A stretch of 46,260 bases of DNA. Origin: Burkholderiaceae bacterium. GTDB lineage: Bacteria > Pseudomonadota > Gammaproteobacteria > Burkholderiales > Burkholderiaceae_C. A model generated the notes under the pieces. The model saw only the letters and a program-made list of their open reading frames with translations, did not search any database and had not been told where the DNA came from. The position numbers and the translations under genes are program-made. Position 1 is the stretch's first letter; each line of letters opens with the position of its first letter. Of this stretch, positions 37,098-46,260 are shown in pieces. The stretch is from positions 1 through 46,260 of the forward strand of contig JANJVX010000227.1 of assembly GCA_024709845.1 (NCBI GenBank), in the 5' to 3' direction.

Positions 37098-38026
37098 GCG
37101 CAGCCCCCGCTACCCCTCTGCCGCCGCTCGTCGGCGCCACCGTGGGCGAACTCATCGCCTCGGGCGCGCAACGGCTCCAGGCCGCCGGCGTGTCTTTCGG
37201 CCATGGCACCACCAACGCCCACGACGAAGCTGCGTGGCTCGTACTCTGGCGCCTCGGTTTGCCGCTGGACACCCCGCTTGGCGATGCACCCGATTCCAAG
37301 CAAAATCAGCCTGTAGCGCCCGGCCAGCATGCGCTGGTAGCTACTCTTTTTGAAGAGCGCATTGCCACGCGCAAGCCCGCCGCCTACCTCACGCGCGAAG
37401 CCTGGCTGCAGGGCGTACCCTTCTACGTGGACGAGCGCGCCATCGTGCCGCGCAGCCTGATTGCCGAACTCATCGCCGACGGCGGTTTCGACGATTTTCT
37501 GGGCGAACACACCCACCGGGTGCTGGACCTGTGCACCGGCAACGGCAGCTTGGCCGTGCTGGCCGCCATGGCCTGGCCTGACGTGCAGGTGACCGGCGCC
37601 GACATCTCCCCCGACGCCCTGGCCGTGGCCCGCATCAACGTGGACCGGCACGGCCTGCAGAATCGCATTGCCCTGCAGCTGAGCGACGGCCTGGCCGAAC
37701 TGCCCGGCCCCTGGGACCTGATTCTGTGCAACCCGCCCTACGTCAACGCCCAGAGCATGGCCGCGTTGCCCCCCGAATACCGCGCCGAGCCCGAACTGGC
37801 CCTGGCCGGCGGCAGCGACGGCATGGACTTCATCCGCAGCCTGCTGCGCGAAGCCCCTGCCCGCATGTCCGAACACGCCGTGCTGGTGCTCGAAATCGGC
37901 AACGAAAGCCCGCATTTTGAAGCGGCCTTCCCGCAATTGCCCGTGTTCTGGCTGCCCACCAGCGCGGGGGAAGACCAGGTCTTGCTGGTCACGCGCGAAG
38001 CCCTCTCCCGTTTCTCCCCGTCCTGA
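37094..38026 (+). CDS. prmB: 50S ribosomal protein L3 N5-glutamine methyltransferase
   Basis: HemK family: [35 protein letters not shown] matches PrmB N-terminus. Confidence 0.92.
   Translation: MSAAPATPLPPLVGATVGELIASGAQRLQAAGVSFGHGTTNAHDEAAWLVLWRLGLPLDTPLGDAPDSKQNQPVAPGQHALVATLFEERIATRKPAAYLTREAWLQGVPFYVDERAIVPRSLIAELIADGGFDDFLGEHTHRVLDLCTGNGSLAVLAAMAWPDVQVTGADISPDALAVARINVDRHGLQNRIALQLSDGLAELPGPWDLILCNPPYVNAQSMAALPPEYRAEPELALAGGSDGMDFIRSLLREAPARMSEHAVLVLEIGNESPHFEAAFPQLPVFWLPTSAGEDQVLLVTREALSRFSPS
37294..37357 (-). repeat. Dispersed repeat, copy F (inside prmB)
   Basis: Reverse complement CTCTTCAAAAAGAGTAGCTACCAGCGCATGCTGGCCGGGCGCTACAGGCTGATTTTGCTTGGAA; shares CTGATTTTGCTT with copy C. 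Confidence 0.65.
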
Positions 38027-40075
38027 ATGATCACTCTCAAAAACGTCACCTTGCGCCGCGGCGTCAAGGTGCTGCTCAACGGCGTCAACGCCACCATCAA
38101 CCCCGGAGAACATGTGGGGCTGGTGGGGCGCAATGGCGCGGGCAAGTCCAGCCTTTTCGCTCTGTTCAACGGCTCCCTGCACGAAGACGGGGGCGACTTC
38201 TCCATTCCGGCCCATTGGCGCATGGCACAGGTCGCGCAGAACATGCCCGAGACCGAGGAGCCGGCCACCGATTTCGTGGTGGCCGGCGACACACGCCTGA
38301 TGGAGGTGCAGGCCCAGCTGGCGCAGGCCGAGGCGGACGACGATGGCATGGCCATTGCCCATGCCTACACCGACCTGCACGACGCCGGTGCCCACGACGC
38401 CGTTCCCCGCGCCCAGGCGCTGATTCTGGGCCTGGGGTTCAAGGTGTCGGAGCTGGACAAGCCGGTCAACAGCTTTTCAGGCGGCTGGCGCATGCGCCTG
38501 CAACTGGCCCGTGCGCTGATGTGCCCGAGCGACTTGCTGCTGCTGGACGAACCCACCAACCACCTGGACCTGGACGCACTGGTGTGGCTCGAAGCCTGGC
38601 TCAAGCGCTACCAGGGCACGATGATCGTCATCAGCCACGACCGCGAGTTTCTCGACGCGGTGACCGATGTCACGATGCACATCGACAACGCCCAGATCAC
38701 CCGTTACGGCGGCAACTACAGCAAGTTTGAAGACCTGCGCGCCGAGCAGCTCGAACTGCAGCAGGCCAGCTACGCCAAGCAGCAGGAAAAGATCGCCCAC
38801 CTCAAGAAGTTCATCGACCGCTTCAAGGCCAAGGCCAGCAAGGCCAAGCAGGCGCAGAGCCGGGTCAAGGCCCTTGACCGCATGGAGAAGATCGCTCCCG
38901 TGCTGGCCGATGCCGAATTCACCTTCGAATTCAAGGAGCCGACCAACCTGCCCAACCCCATGCTGGCCATCACCGATGCGGCTTTCGGTTACCGCAACGA
39001 AGACGGGGTGGAAACCACCATCCTGCGCAACGTCAGCCGCAGCGTGCTGGCGGGCCAGCGCATCGGTATTCTGGGGGCCAACGGCCAGGGCAAATCCACG
39101 CTGGTCAAGACCATTGCCCGTGCCATGAAGCCGCTGGCCGGCACCGTGACCGAAGGCAAAGGCCTGTCGATCGGCTACTTTGCCCAGCAGGAGCTGGACG
39201 TATTGCGCCCGTCAGACAACCCGCTGGAGCACATGATCCGCCTGGCCAAGGAGCTGGGGCCGAACGCCCGCGAATCGGGCCGCGAGCAGGACCTGCGCAA
39301 CTTCCTGGGCACCTTCAACTTCAGCGGCGACATGGTCAAGCAGACCGTGGGCAGCATGAGCGGCGGCGAAAAAGCCCGCCTGGTGCTGGCCATGATCGTC
39401 TGGCAGCGCCCCAACCTGCTGCTGCTGGACGAACCCACCAACCACCTGGACCTGGCCACGCGGGAAGCCCTGTCGATGGCGCTCAACGAGTTCGAGGGCA
39501 CCGTCATGCTGGTCAGCCACGACCGCGCCCTGCTGCGCGCCGTGTGCGACGAGTTCTGGCTGGTGGGCCGTGGCGCCATCGGGCCGTTCGACGGCGATCT
39601 GGACGACTACCAGCGCTACCTGCTGGACGAAGCGCGGCGCCTGCGCGAGCAGGCCCGCACCGAGTCGGCTGCGCCCGGCAGCACGCAAGCGCCGGACCCG
39701 GTCGTGCCCGAATCCATCGCGGAGAACCCAAAGGGTGGCGCAGAAGCCCCCAAGCGGTCTGACAAGCCCGTGGATGCGGCGCCCCCGGCCCGCGATGCCC
39801 GCGAACAGCGCAAACTCGACGCCCAGGCCCGCCAGCAGCAGGCGCAAAAGCTCCGCCCCCTCAAAAACGAGCTGGAGCAGATCGACCGCAGGCTCACAGA
39901 ACTGGCGAAGGAGCGCGCCGGACTCGAAGAACGGCTGGCGCAGCCCCTGCCACCCAGTGACATTGCCGACTGTGGGCGGCGCCTGAAGGCGGCCAACGAC
40001 GCCACGGCAGAGCTCGAAGAGCGCTGGCTGGCTCTGTCGGCACAGATCGAGGAAGCCAGCGCCGCTGGTGCCTGA
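38027..40075 (+). CDS. ABC-F family ATPase (YheS-like)
   Basis: Two NBDs, GRNGAGKSSLF and GANGQGKSTLVK, FSGGWRMRLQLARAL, no TM. Confidence 0.93.
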   Translation: MITLKNVTLRRGVKVLLNGVNATINPGEHVGLVGRNGAGKSSLFALFNGSLHEDGGDFSIPAHWRMAQVAQNMPETEEPATDFVVAGDTRLMEVQAQLAQAEADDDGMAIAHAYTDLHDAGAHDAVPRAQALILGLGFKVSELDKPVNSFSGGWRMRLQLARALMCPSDLLLLDEPTNHLDLDALVWLEAWLKRYQGTMIVISHDREFLDAVTDVTMHIDNAQITRYGGNYSKFEDLRAEQLELQQASYAKQQEKIAHLKKFIDRFKAKASKAKQAQSRVKALDRMEKIAPVLADAEFTFEFKEPTNLPNPMLAITDAAFGYRNEDGVETTILRNVSRSVLAGQRIGILGANGQGKSTLVKTIARAMKPLAGTVTEGKGLSIGYFAQQELDVLRPSDNPLEHMIRLAKELGPNARESGREQDLRNFLGTFNFSGDMVKQTVGSMSGGEKARLVLAMIVWQRPNLLLLDEPTNHLDLATREALSMALNEFEGTVMLVSHDRALLRAVCDEFWLVGRGAIGPFDGDLDDYQRYLLDEARRLREQARTESAAPGSTQAPDPVVPESIAENPKGGAEAPKRSDKPVDAAPPARDAREQRKLDAQARQQQAQKLRPLKNELEQIDRRLTELAKERAGLEERLAQPLPPSDIADCGRRLKAANDATAELEERWLALSAQIEEASAAGA

Positions 40076-40095
40076 GACGCCAAAAGCGGCTCCAG

Positions 40096-40137
40096 CCCCG
40101 GCAACTGACGTCCCTCTGCCGGGGTTGCATTTTTTTT
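40096..40137 (+). terminator. Rho-independent terminator of ABC-F gene
   Basis: CCCCGGCA ... TGCCGGGG 8-bp stem followed by run of 8 T. Confidence 0.75.
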
Positions 40138-40201
40138 CACTCCGGGTGTCAACGCGCCGTCAAGCCCTGGCGTTGAGGTTCCATCAACGGAGCTTTCCCC
40201 T

Positions 40202-40285
40202 ATGAACACCCTCTCTCCCCTGACGGCCTGGCCTGACGACGAACGCGATCGCAAGCGCGCACCCGCCCGCTGCCAAGCTGCCTGA
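40202..40285 (+). CDS. Putative 27-aa small ORF between two terminators
   Basis: ATG...TGA encoding MNTLSPLTAWPDDERDRKRAPARCQAA; GGAG-containing upstream sequence. Confidence 0.25.
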   Translation: MNTLSPLTAWPDDERDRKRAPARCQAA

Positions 40286-40309
40286 AGGTCAGCCGGGCTG
40301 GTGACAGCC

Positions 40310-40351
40310 CCCCAACAAAAAACCCCGCATCCGCGGGGTTTTTTGTTGGGG
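40310..40351. terminator. Bidirectional intrinsic terminator between ABC-F region and phaB
   Basis: Perfect 19-bp stem CCCCAACAAAAAACCCCGC-ATCC-GCGGGGTTTTTTGTTGGGG. Confidence 0.92.
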
Positions 40352-40359
40352 AAAGCGGG

Positions 40360-41097
40360 TCAGCCCATGTGCAGGCCGCCGTTGACCGAGAAGTCGGCCC
40401 CCGTGGCGTAGCCCCCCTCCTCCGAAGCCAGCCAGGCGATGATGGACGCGATTTCACTGGGCTCGCCCAGGCGCTTGACGGGCACGGTGGCAACGATCTT
40501 CTCCAGCACGTCGGGCCGGATGGCCTTGACCATGTCGGTGCCGATGTAGCCCGGGCTCACGGTGTTCACCGTCACGCCCTTGGTGGCCAGTTCTTGTGCC
40601 AGGGCCATGCTGAAGCCGTGCATGCCGGCCTTGGCGGCCGAGTAGTTGGTCTGCCCGGCCTGGCCCTTCTCGCCATTGACCGAGCTGATGTTGATGATGC
40701 GGCCCCAGCCCTTTTCCACCATGTCGGCCACCACCTGCTTGGTGACGTTGAACATGCTGTTGAGGTTGGTCTCGATGACCTGGTCCCAGTCCTCGCGGGT
40801 CATCTTGAGGAACATGCGGTCGCGCGTGATGCCGGCGTTGTTCACCAGCACGTCGATGGTGCCATGCTCGGCCTTGGTCTTGGTGAAGGCCTCGACGGTG
40901 GAATCCCAGTCGCCCACATTGCCCACCGACGCGTGGAAGGTGTAGCCCAGCGCCTTCTGCTCGTCCAGCCACTTCGTGTAGTCGCGCGTGGGACCGCAGC
41001 CGGCGATGACCGTGAAGCCTTCCTTGTGCAAACGCTGGCAGATGGCGGTGCCAATGCCCCCCATGCCGCCCGTGACATACGCTACTTTCTTGCTCAT
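40360..41097 (-). CDS. phaB: Acetoacetyl-CoA reductase
   Basis: SDR fold: AYVTGGMGGIGTAIC, INISSVNGEKGQAGQTNYSAAKAGMHGF. Confidence 0.93.
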   Translation of the reverse strand: MSKKVAYVTGGMGGIGTAICQRLHKEGFTVIAGCGPTRDYTKWLDEQKALGYTFHASVGNVGDWDSTVEAFTKTKAEHGTIDVLVNNAGITRDRMFLKMTREDWDQVIETNLNSMFNVTKQVVADMVEKGWGRIINISSVNGEKGQAGQTNYSAAKAGMHGFSMALAQELATKGVTVNTVSPGYIGTDMVKAIRPDVLEKIVATVPVKRLGEPSEIASIIAWLASEEGGYATGADFSVNGGLHMG

Positions 41098-41249
41098 CTC
41101 ATTTCTCCTGGTTGCTTCTCGGTATTCGGTTCAACTCTACCTAACATTTGCCCCCATGCGGCTGAGGAAAACACCAACACCGCATTTTTCGCCATGTTTT
41201 TGTCATGTGCATGACGCTGCGGCAGGGCGCGCACCGTCCGGGTGCCTGT

Positions 41250-42182
41250 TCAAGACGGCTCCCCCGGCTGCAGCCCAAGGGCGCCCAGCGCCTGCGCCAG
41301 CGCGGGCGCCATGGCCACGGCATTGGTGGGATGGGCCACGCAGTCGGTGCTCCAGACCTGCCCCACGCCGGCTGCGTGCAGCGCGTCAAGAGAAGCCGCA
41401 TCGATCAAGGCATGCGTGACGGCCACGTCCACCGAGGCCGCACCCGCCGCACGCAGCAGGCGCGTGGCCTGGACCAGGGTATGGCCGGTGCTGGCCATGT
41501 CGTCCAGCAGCACCACTGCACGGCCCTGCACCTCCATGGGCGGAAGGTGGATGGTGACGCTGCGGTCGCCGTGACGCTCCTTGGTGCAGACGGCATGGTC
41601 CAGGCCGTGGCGCACTGCCGCCTGGGCAACCCACTGCGCGGACTCGCCATCGGGCCCGACCAGCAGCGCGCCGGGGCGCTGGTGCACGATCCAGTCGGCC
41701 AGCAAGGGGGCGCCGCTCACCACCACGGTCTGCGCCGCAGGCACGGCCTCCTCCAGCGTGGCCACGCGGTGCAGATGCGGGTCCACGGTGACCACGGCGT
41801 CGAACAGATCGGCCAGGAACGGGCCCACGATGCGCTGGCTGACCGCCTCGCCCGGGTGAAAAGCGATGTCCTGCCGCATGTAGGCGAGGTATGGCGCCAC
41901 CAGCGTGAGATGGTGCACGCCCAGGCTGCGTGCCGTGCGGGCCGCCAGCAGCAACTCGATGAGCTTGTCGTTCGGCGGGTGCAGGCTGCGCAGCAGCACG
42001 GCGCGCGCGGGCAGGCGGCCCGTGGCGTCCACCGGCAGCGTCAGGCGCAGCTCGCCATCCGGAAAGCGATGGCGCTGCACCGGCAGCGCGGGGATGCCGC
42101 ACGCAGCTGCCAAGCGTTGCGCGGCGTCGCGCTCGTCGTCAAAGTACAGCAGGCCATCGGCCACCGGCGGCTGGGCAACCAT
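41250..42182 (-). CDS. Ribose-phosphate pyrophosphokinase-like protein
   Basis: VDPHLHR, VVLLDDMASTGHTL PRPP motif; start MVAQPPVADG 2 nt after phosphorylase stop. Confidence 0.85.
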   Translation of the reverse strand: MVAQPPVADGLLYFDDERDAAQRLAAACGIPALPVQRHRFPDGELRLTLPVDATGRLPARAVLLRSLHPPNDKLIELLLAARTARSLGVHHLTLVAPYLAYMRQDIAFHPGEAVSQRIVGPFLADLFDAVVTVDPHLHRVATLEEAVPAAQTVVVSGAPLLADWIVHQRPGALLVGPDGESAQWVAQAAVRHGLDHAVCTKERHGDRSVTIHLPPMEVQGRAVVLLDDMASTGHTLVQATRLLRAAGAASVDVAVTHALIDAASLDALHAAGVGQVWSTDCVAHPTNAVAMAPALAQALGALGLQPGEPS

Positions 42183-42184
42183 GG

Positions 42185-43792
42185 TCAGAACTCCACAAAA
42201 ACACGGGGCACATCGTCCGCCGTGCCGACGCGGTAGCCAGTGGCATGTGCGCACGCCTGGCGCGCAAACTCCAGATCGGCCGCAAAACCGGCGTGCACGC
42301 GGTACAGCGTTTGCCCCTGCGCCACCGCATCACCCAGCTTGCACAGCAGGTCCACCCCCGCACCCTGCACCTTGGGAGCCCCCGCCAGGCGCGCAATGCG
42401 GGCAATCTGCAGGTTGTCGATACCCGCCACCACGCCGCTGGCTGCCGCGTGCACCTCCAGGCTCAAGGCGCCCAGTTTCGGATTGTTGTGGTCAAAATCC
42501 TTGTCCCCCTGGGCCTGGATGATGGCCTGCATGCGCGCCAATGCGCGGCCCGAGTCGAGAATGTCGCGGGCAATGCCATAGCCGTCGCCACCGCGCACGT
42601 CGGGGTCGCACTCGATCAGGCGGCCCGCCAGGCGCAAAGCCTTCTGGCGCAGATCGTTGGGGGCGCGGGGGTCGTTCTCCAGCACGCGCATCACGTCGCG
42701 CGCCTCCAGCACCGGGCCGATTCCGTTGCCAATGGGCTGGCGCCCGTCGGTGATGACCACATCGAGCGACAGCCCCAGGCGGTGGGCCACATATTCAAAC
42801 AGGCGGCGCAGGCGCTGCGCCTCGGGCATGGAGCGCACCTTGGCCGTGGGGCCGATGGGAATGTCGAGCACGAGGTGGGTGGAACCGGCGGCGATCTTCT
42901 TCGACAGGATGGACGCCACCATCTGCCCCGGCGAGTCGATCGACAGCGGCCGCTCCACCGAGATCAGCACATCGTCAGCGGGCGAAAGCTGCGCGGTGCC
43001 GCCCCAGGCCAGGCACCCGCGGTGCTCCCGCACGATGCTCTGCAGCTGCTCCAGCGGAAGCTCCACATTGGCCAGCACCTCCATGGTGTCGGCCGTGCCG
43101 GCGGGCGAGGTGATGGCGCGCGAGGAGGTCTTGGGGCACAGCATGCCGTGCGCCGCCACGATGGGTACCACCAGCATCGAGGTGCGGTTGCCGGGAATGC
43201 CGCCGATGCAATGTTTGTCCACCACCTGCGGCTCATGCCAGTCGAGCCGCTGGCCCGTCTGCACCATGGCGTCGGACAGAAAAAACACCTCTTCGCGGTC
43301 AAGTTCGTCGCGGTTGCAGGCCACGACAAAGGCGGTGAGCTCGATTTTGGAATAGCGGTGCCCTGCGATGTCTCGCACGATGGCCCGGAAATCGTCACGC
43401 CCCAGCCGCTCGCCGGAAATCTTGCGGAACAGCGCGCCCATGGATTCAGGCGGCTCGGCCTGCGCCACGGCCACGGTGTGGCCGTCATTCACCCCGAGCT
43501 GGGCAAAGGCGTCTTCCGACAGACCGAGTTCATGGCAACCTACAATGGCCAGGTCGTCCACCACGTTCACCGTCGCAAGGATGCGCCGCCCGTTGGCCCG
43601 CACCTCGATCTTGGACAGCGCCTGAAAGCCTTCGGCACGGTACACCGCACAGTCGCGGTGCAGATAGGCCACGTTTTCGTGCCAGGTGTCGATGGCCACA
43701 CGGCGCAGGGCCAACTGGGAGACCGGCATGCCATTGCCGTCCGGCACCTGGGCCGGTGTGACGGGTGCGGTGGTTTTCTGTTGTGCTTGCAT
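42185..43792 (-). CDS. Thymidine phosphorylase family / AMP phosphorylase-like protein
   Basis: [54 protein letters not shown]; 535 aa with N-terminal extension. Confidence 0.88.
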   Translation of the reverse strand: MQAQQKTTAPVTPAQVPDGNGMPVSQLALRRVAIDTWHENVAYLHRDCAVYRAEGFQALSKIEVRANGRRILATVNVVDDLAIVGCHELGLSEDAFAQLGVNDGHTVAVAQAEPPESMGALFRKISGERLGRDDFRAIVRDIAGHRYSKIELTAFVVACNRDELDREEVFFLSDAMVQTGQRLDWHEPQVVDKHCIGGIPGNRTSMLVVPIVAAHGMLCPKTSSRAITSPAGTADTMEVLANVELPLEQLQSIVREHRGCLAWGGTAQLSPADDVLISVERPLSIDSPGQMVASILSKKIAAGSTHLVLDIPIGPTAKVRSMPEAQRLRRLFEYVAHRLGLSLDVVITDGRQPIGNGIGPVLEARDVMRVLENDPRAPNDLRQKALRLAGRLIECDPDVRGGDGYGIARDILDSGRALARMQAIIQAQGDKDFDHNNPKLGALSLEVHAAASGVVAGIDNLQIARIARLAGAPKVQGAGVDLLCKLGDAVAQGQTLYRVHAGFAADLEFARQACAHATGYRVGTADDVPRVFVEF

Positions 43793-43905
43793 GTTTCTAG
43801 CCTACACCGGAATGGCTTGCCCGAGCGAGTGAATGCCCTGCAGGCCCTGCGCCCTGCACGCAATCCATGCGCACACTTCACCCCCATCTTTGTCAGAATG
43901 CCGCC

Positions 43906-44379
43906 ATGACCACCCCAGCCCCGCGCTACTGGCTCATGAAGTCCGAGCCCGCCGAATGCTCCATCGACGACGCGCTGGCCGCACCGGGCGCCACCGTGCC
44001 CTGGACCGGCGTGCGCAACTACCAGGCCCGCAATTTCATGCGCGACGGCATGCAGGTGGGCGATGGCGTGCTGTTCTACCACTCCAGCTGCCCCCAGCCC
44101 GGCATCGCGGGCATCGCCCGCGTGGCCTCCGGCACCCGCCCCGACCCGACGCAGTTCGACCCCGCATCGCCTTACTTCGACCCGAAATCCAGCCCCAACA
44201 AACCGCGCTGGCTGTTGCTAGATGTGCAGGCCCTGCGCAAAACCCGCCTCATCAGCCTGGCGGAACTGCGCGAACGCCCGGAACTGGCGGGCATGCGCGT
44301 GCTGCAGCGGGGGAACCGGCTGTCGATCACGCCGGTAGAGGAGAAGGAGTGGCGCGAAATCGAGGCGCTGGGGCGATAG
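43906..44379 (+). CDS. EVE domain protein
   Basis: YWLMKSEPAECSIDD, WTGVRNYQARNFMRDGMQVGDGVLFYHSS. Confidence 0.93.
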   Translation: MTTPAPRYWLMKSEPAECSIDDALAAPGATVPWTGVRNYQARNFMRDGMQVGDGVLFYHSSCPQPGIAGIARVASGTRPDPTQFDPASPYFDPKSSPNKPRWLLLDVQALRKTRLISLAELRERPELAGMRVLQRGNRLSITPVEEKEWREIEALGR

Positions 44380-44544
44380 TCGCCTGACAAAAGGCCATCA
44401 TGGAGAACCCAGCCATGGGCGGGTACCGTCATCACATCCATGTATGTGTGCACTGCTCAGCGGTTCACCGCAACCGGCCTAACCAGAGCCAGGGCAACTC
44501 ACGGCATCCGCGCGCATTGCAAAGGCCCGGACGATCTGCGAGCG

Positions 44545-45690
44545 TCAGCTCAGCCAGGCTTGCTTGAACAGCATGACAAGACCGAGCGCGAGCATCACCA
44601 GACCGGATAGCAACTTCAACCAGCGCCCGCCCTGCTCCGTGAGTTTGCCGCTGGAAAGTGCGCTGACCGCAAGCGCGACCATCAGCGCGTCATCGGCGAT
44701 GTATCCGACGATGTACAAGCCGAGATAGCCATGGTAGGCGATACTTCCCAGGTTCTGCTGAGTCAGGATTGCCGTGTAAATGGCTGGCAAGCCTGCTGTG
44801 CAAAGGAGTTCGACAAAATTAACGGCAAGGGCAAGCAGGGCCACACCGGCCATGGCCGCTGGCAGCGATTCGGCGTTCATCACCCGGCGCATGCGCGCAA
44901 ACAGGCCGGGCTTGGCCTTTTCGGGAATCGACAGCGAGACACCGCGCCCCCACGCAAAGTAATCCTTGGTATTGATCGCACCAATGGCGATGGCAAGCAG
45001 CGCAAGCGCCATGCGCAACGGTGCCGACAGGCCGACGGCGAGAAACAGGTTGAGCCACGCCGCCATCAGTGCGTAGTAGACCGCGCCACTGACCAGCACG
45101 AACGTGCCAGCAATCAGCACCATGCGTCGGCGGTCGTGCAACCGCACCAGCAGCGAGAGAAGGAAGAGCAGCACCCAGGTTGCACAGGGGTTGAAGCCGT
45201 CGAGCAGGCCGATGACCAGCGTGAACAGCGGCAAACCAAGTTGCGCGACGCTGAGCGTGCCAAATAGCGGAGCGTCGATCGCCTGGCGCGGTGCAGACGC
45301 GGTGGGTATCGCATCGAGCAGTGCGAGCAGTTCAGGGCCGCTGTCTGCGGCGTCCCCGAAGCCAATCATCACACGCTCGCCAACGACGAAGGTTGGCACG
45401 CCCGGAGGCCAAATACCGGCCTGGCGCGAAATCTGCTCCAGCGCTTCGCGTGCTTGCGGGTCGCGGTCGATAGCGCGATAGTCGATGCGCAGCGTCGGCC
45501 GCTGATGGGCCAGCTCGGCGAGATAGGCCTTGGCGTCCGCACAATGCGGGCAGCCATCGCGGACGAAGACCACCAGCAACGGGCCGTTGCCACCAGCTTC
45601 CTCCGCAGTTGCCCGGGCAGCTCCAAGGAGGGACGCCAGCGCCATCAGAAGTTGAAGAGCAAAAAGCCCGAAAAGTCGATATCGCTGCAC
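44545..45690 (-). CDS. Thioredoxin/glutaredoxin-like (CPHC) fused to DsbD/CcdA-like membrane domain
   Basis: VVFVRDGCPHCADAKAYL; GFNPCATWVLLFLLSLL and NFVELLCTAGLPAIYTAIL in multi-TM region. Confidence 0.82.
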   Translation of the reverse strand: MQRYRLFGLFALQLLMALASLLGAARATAEEAGGNGPLLVVFVRDGCPHCADAKAYLAELAHQRPTLRIDYRAIDRDPQAREALEQISRQAGIWPPGVPTFVVGERVMIGFGDAADSGPELLALLDAIPTASAPRQAIDAPLFGTLSVAQLGLPLFTLVIGLLDGFNPCATWVLLFLLSLLVRLHDRRRMVLIAGTFVLVSGAVYYALMAAWLNLFLAVGLSAPLRMALALLAIAIGAINTKDYFAWGRGVSLSIPEKAKPGLFARMRRVMNAESLPAAMAGVALLALAVNFVELLCTAGLPAIYTAILTQQNLGSIAYHGYLGLYIVGYIADDALMVALAVSALSSGKLTEQGGRWLKLLSGLVMLALGLVMLFKQAWLS

Positions 45691-45749
45691 GATGGATCAG
45701 GATGGAAGCGCCTGCATATTTTGCAGAAGCTTTCAGTTCGACAACGGAT

Positions 45750-45974
45750 TCAACGCACGGCGGGTTTCCCCATTTCGGCCGTGGCAACCGGCGGCGCATC
45801 CCGGTCGTCCAGCAGGCCCCACTGATCCCAGTCGTCTCCGAACAGCTCCGCCGGATGCTGCGTGCGGTCGGAGCCGTTGCCGCAGCGCATGTCCTTGGCG
45901 GGGCAGTACAGGTCGCAACCCCAGCACACCCGCTCGGGATGGGCAGGGGCCTGGGGGAACTTCTTGGCTGCCAT
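45750..45974 (-). CDS. DUF3079 Cys-containing small protein
   Basis: MAAKKFPQAPAHPERVCWGCDLYCPAKDMRCGNGSDRTQHPAELFGDDW. Confidence 0.8.
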   Translation of the reverse strand: MAAKKFPQAPAHPERVCWGCDLYCPAKDMRCGNGSDRTQHPAELFGDDWDQWGLLDDRDAPPVATAEMGKPAVR

Positions 45975-46002
45975 GGCCGGACTCCGGCGGCTGTGCTCCG
46001 GC

Positions 46003-46260
46003 CTACTTGCGTGCCGGGGGCACGTCGGTGCAACTGCCGTGCGCCACTTCCGCCGCCATGCCGATGCTCTCGCCCAGCGTGGGGTGCGGGTGGATGGTCT
46101 TGCCAATGTCCACGGCATCGGCGCCCATTTCGATGGCCAGCGCGATCTCGCCGATCATGTCGCCCGCGTGGGTGCCGACCATGCCGCCGCCGAGGATCTT
46201 GCCGTGGCCATGCGCCTCCGGCGAATCGTCGAACAGCAGCTTGGTGACGCCTTCGTCGCG
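46003..46260 (-). CDS. lpdA: Dihydrolipoyl dehydrogenase, C-terminal part (truncated by window edge)
   Basis: Minus-strand translation ...HGKILGGGMVGTHAGDMIGEIALAIEMGADAVDIGKTIHPHPTLGESIGMAAEVAHGSCTDVPPARK*. Confidence 0.88.
   Translation of the reverse strand, partial: RDEGVTKLLFDDSPEAHGHGKILGGGMVGTHAGDMIGEIALAIEMGADAVDIGKTIHPHPTLGESIGMAAEVAHGSCTDVPPARK

Noticed and set aside
41202-41215. GTCATG-TG-CATGAC dyad between prs-like gene and phaB as an operator
   Set aside because: Short 6-bp arms, ~105 bp from the phaB start, and not the PhaR-type core. Could be chance.
1-46260. CRISPR arrays, tRNA/rRNA genes, IS elements or prophage genes
   Set aside because: No regularly spaced direct repeats, no tRNA cloverleaf recognised, and no transposase, integrase or phage structural motifs in the ORF translations. 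A tRNAscan or ISfinder run could still find something missed by eye.

Overview
High-GC (Comamonadaceae/Burkholderiales-like) chromosomal window with about 42 supportable protein-coding genes. I found no convincing tRNA, rRNA, CRISPR array, transposase or phage genes. From left to right it contains: (i) a minus-strand Fur/Zur-type regulator, ABC ATPase/permease, two small metal-binding-like proteins and a DUF3299-like lipoprotein, resembling the Zrg zinc-uptake loci; (ii) msrA and an FmdE-like protein; (iii) a TetR/MFP/RND efflux locus, then pcm, a rhodanese and a TolC-like gene; (iv) a PQQ-type sugar dehydrogenase, an NlpC/P60 hydrolase and a class III cyclase; (v) a tryptophanase-like enzyme divergent from a BCCT transporter; (vi) a GMC oxidoreductase with a Tat-type small subunit; (vii) a beta-carbonic-anhydrase-motif protein, dusA and a CHASE/PAS/GGDEF/EAL protein; (viii) a small alarmone synthetase, intracellular PHB depolymerase, soluble RnfB-like ferredoxin and MCP; (ix) a dapC-dapD-pilU-dapE-prmB-ABC-F cluster; (x) phaB; (xi) an AMP/thymidine phosphorylase-PRPP synthetase pair; (xii) an EVE protein, a thioredoxin/DsbD-like fusion, DUF3079 and the C-terminus of lpdA. 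The most notable signal outside ordinary annotation is a dispersed ~63-bp structured repeat (7 copies recognised by eye). Six copies overlap coding sequence: they supply stop codons, a start codon, a signal-peptide N-region, and internal peptide insertions in dapE and prmB. All family names are from recognition of motifs in the supplied translations. No database search was run.
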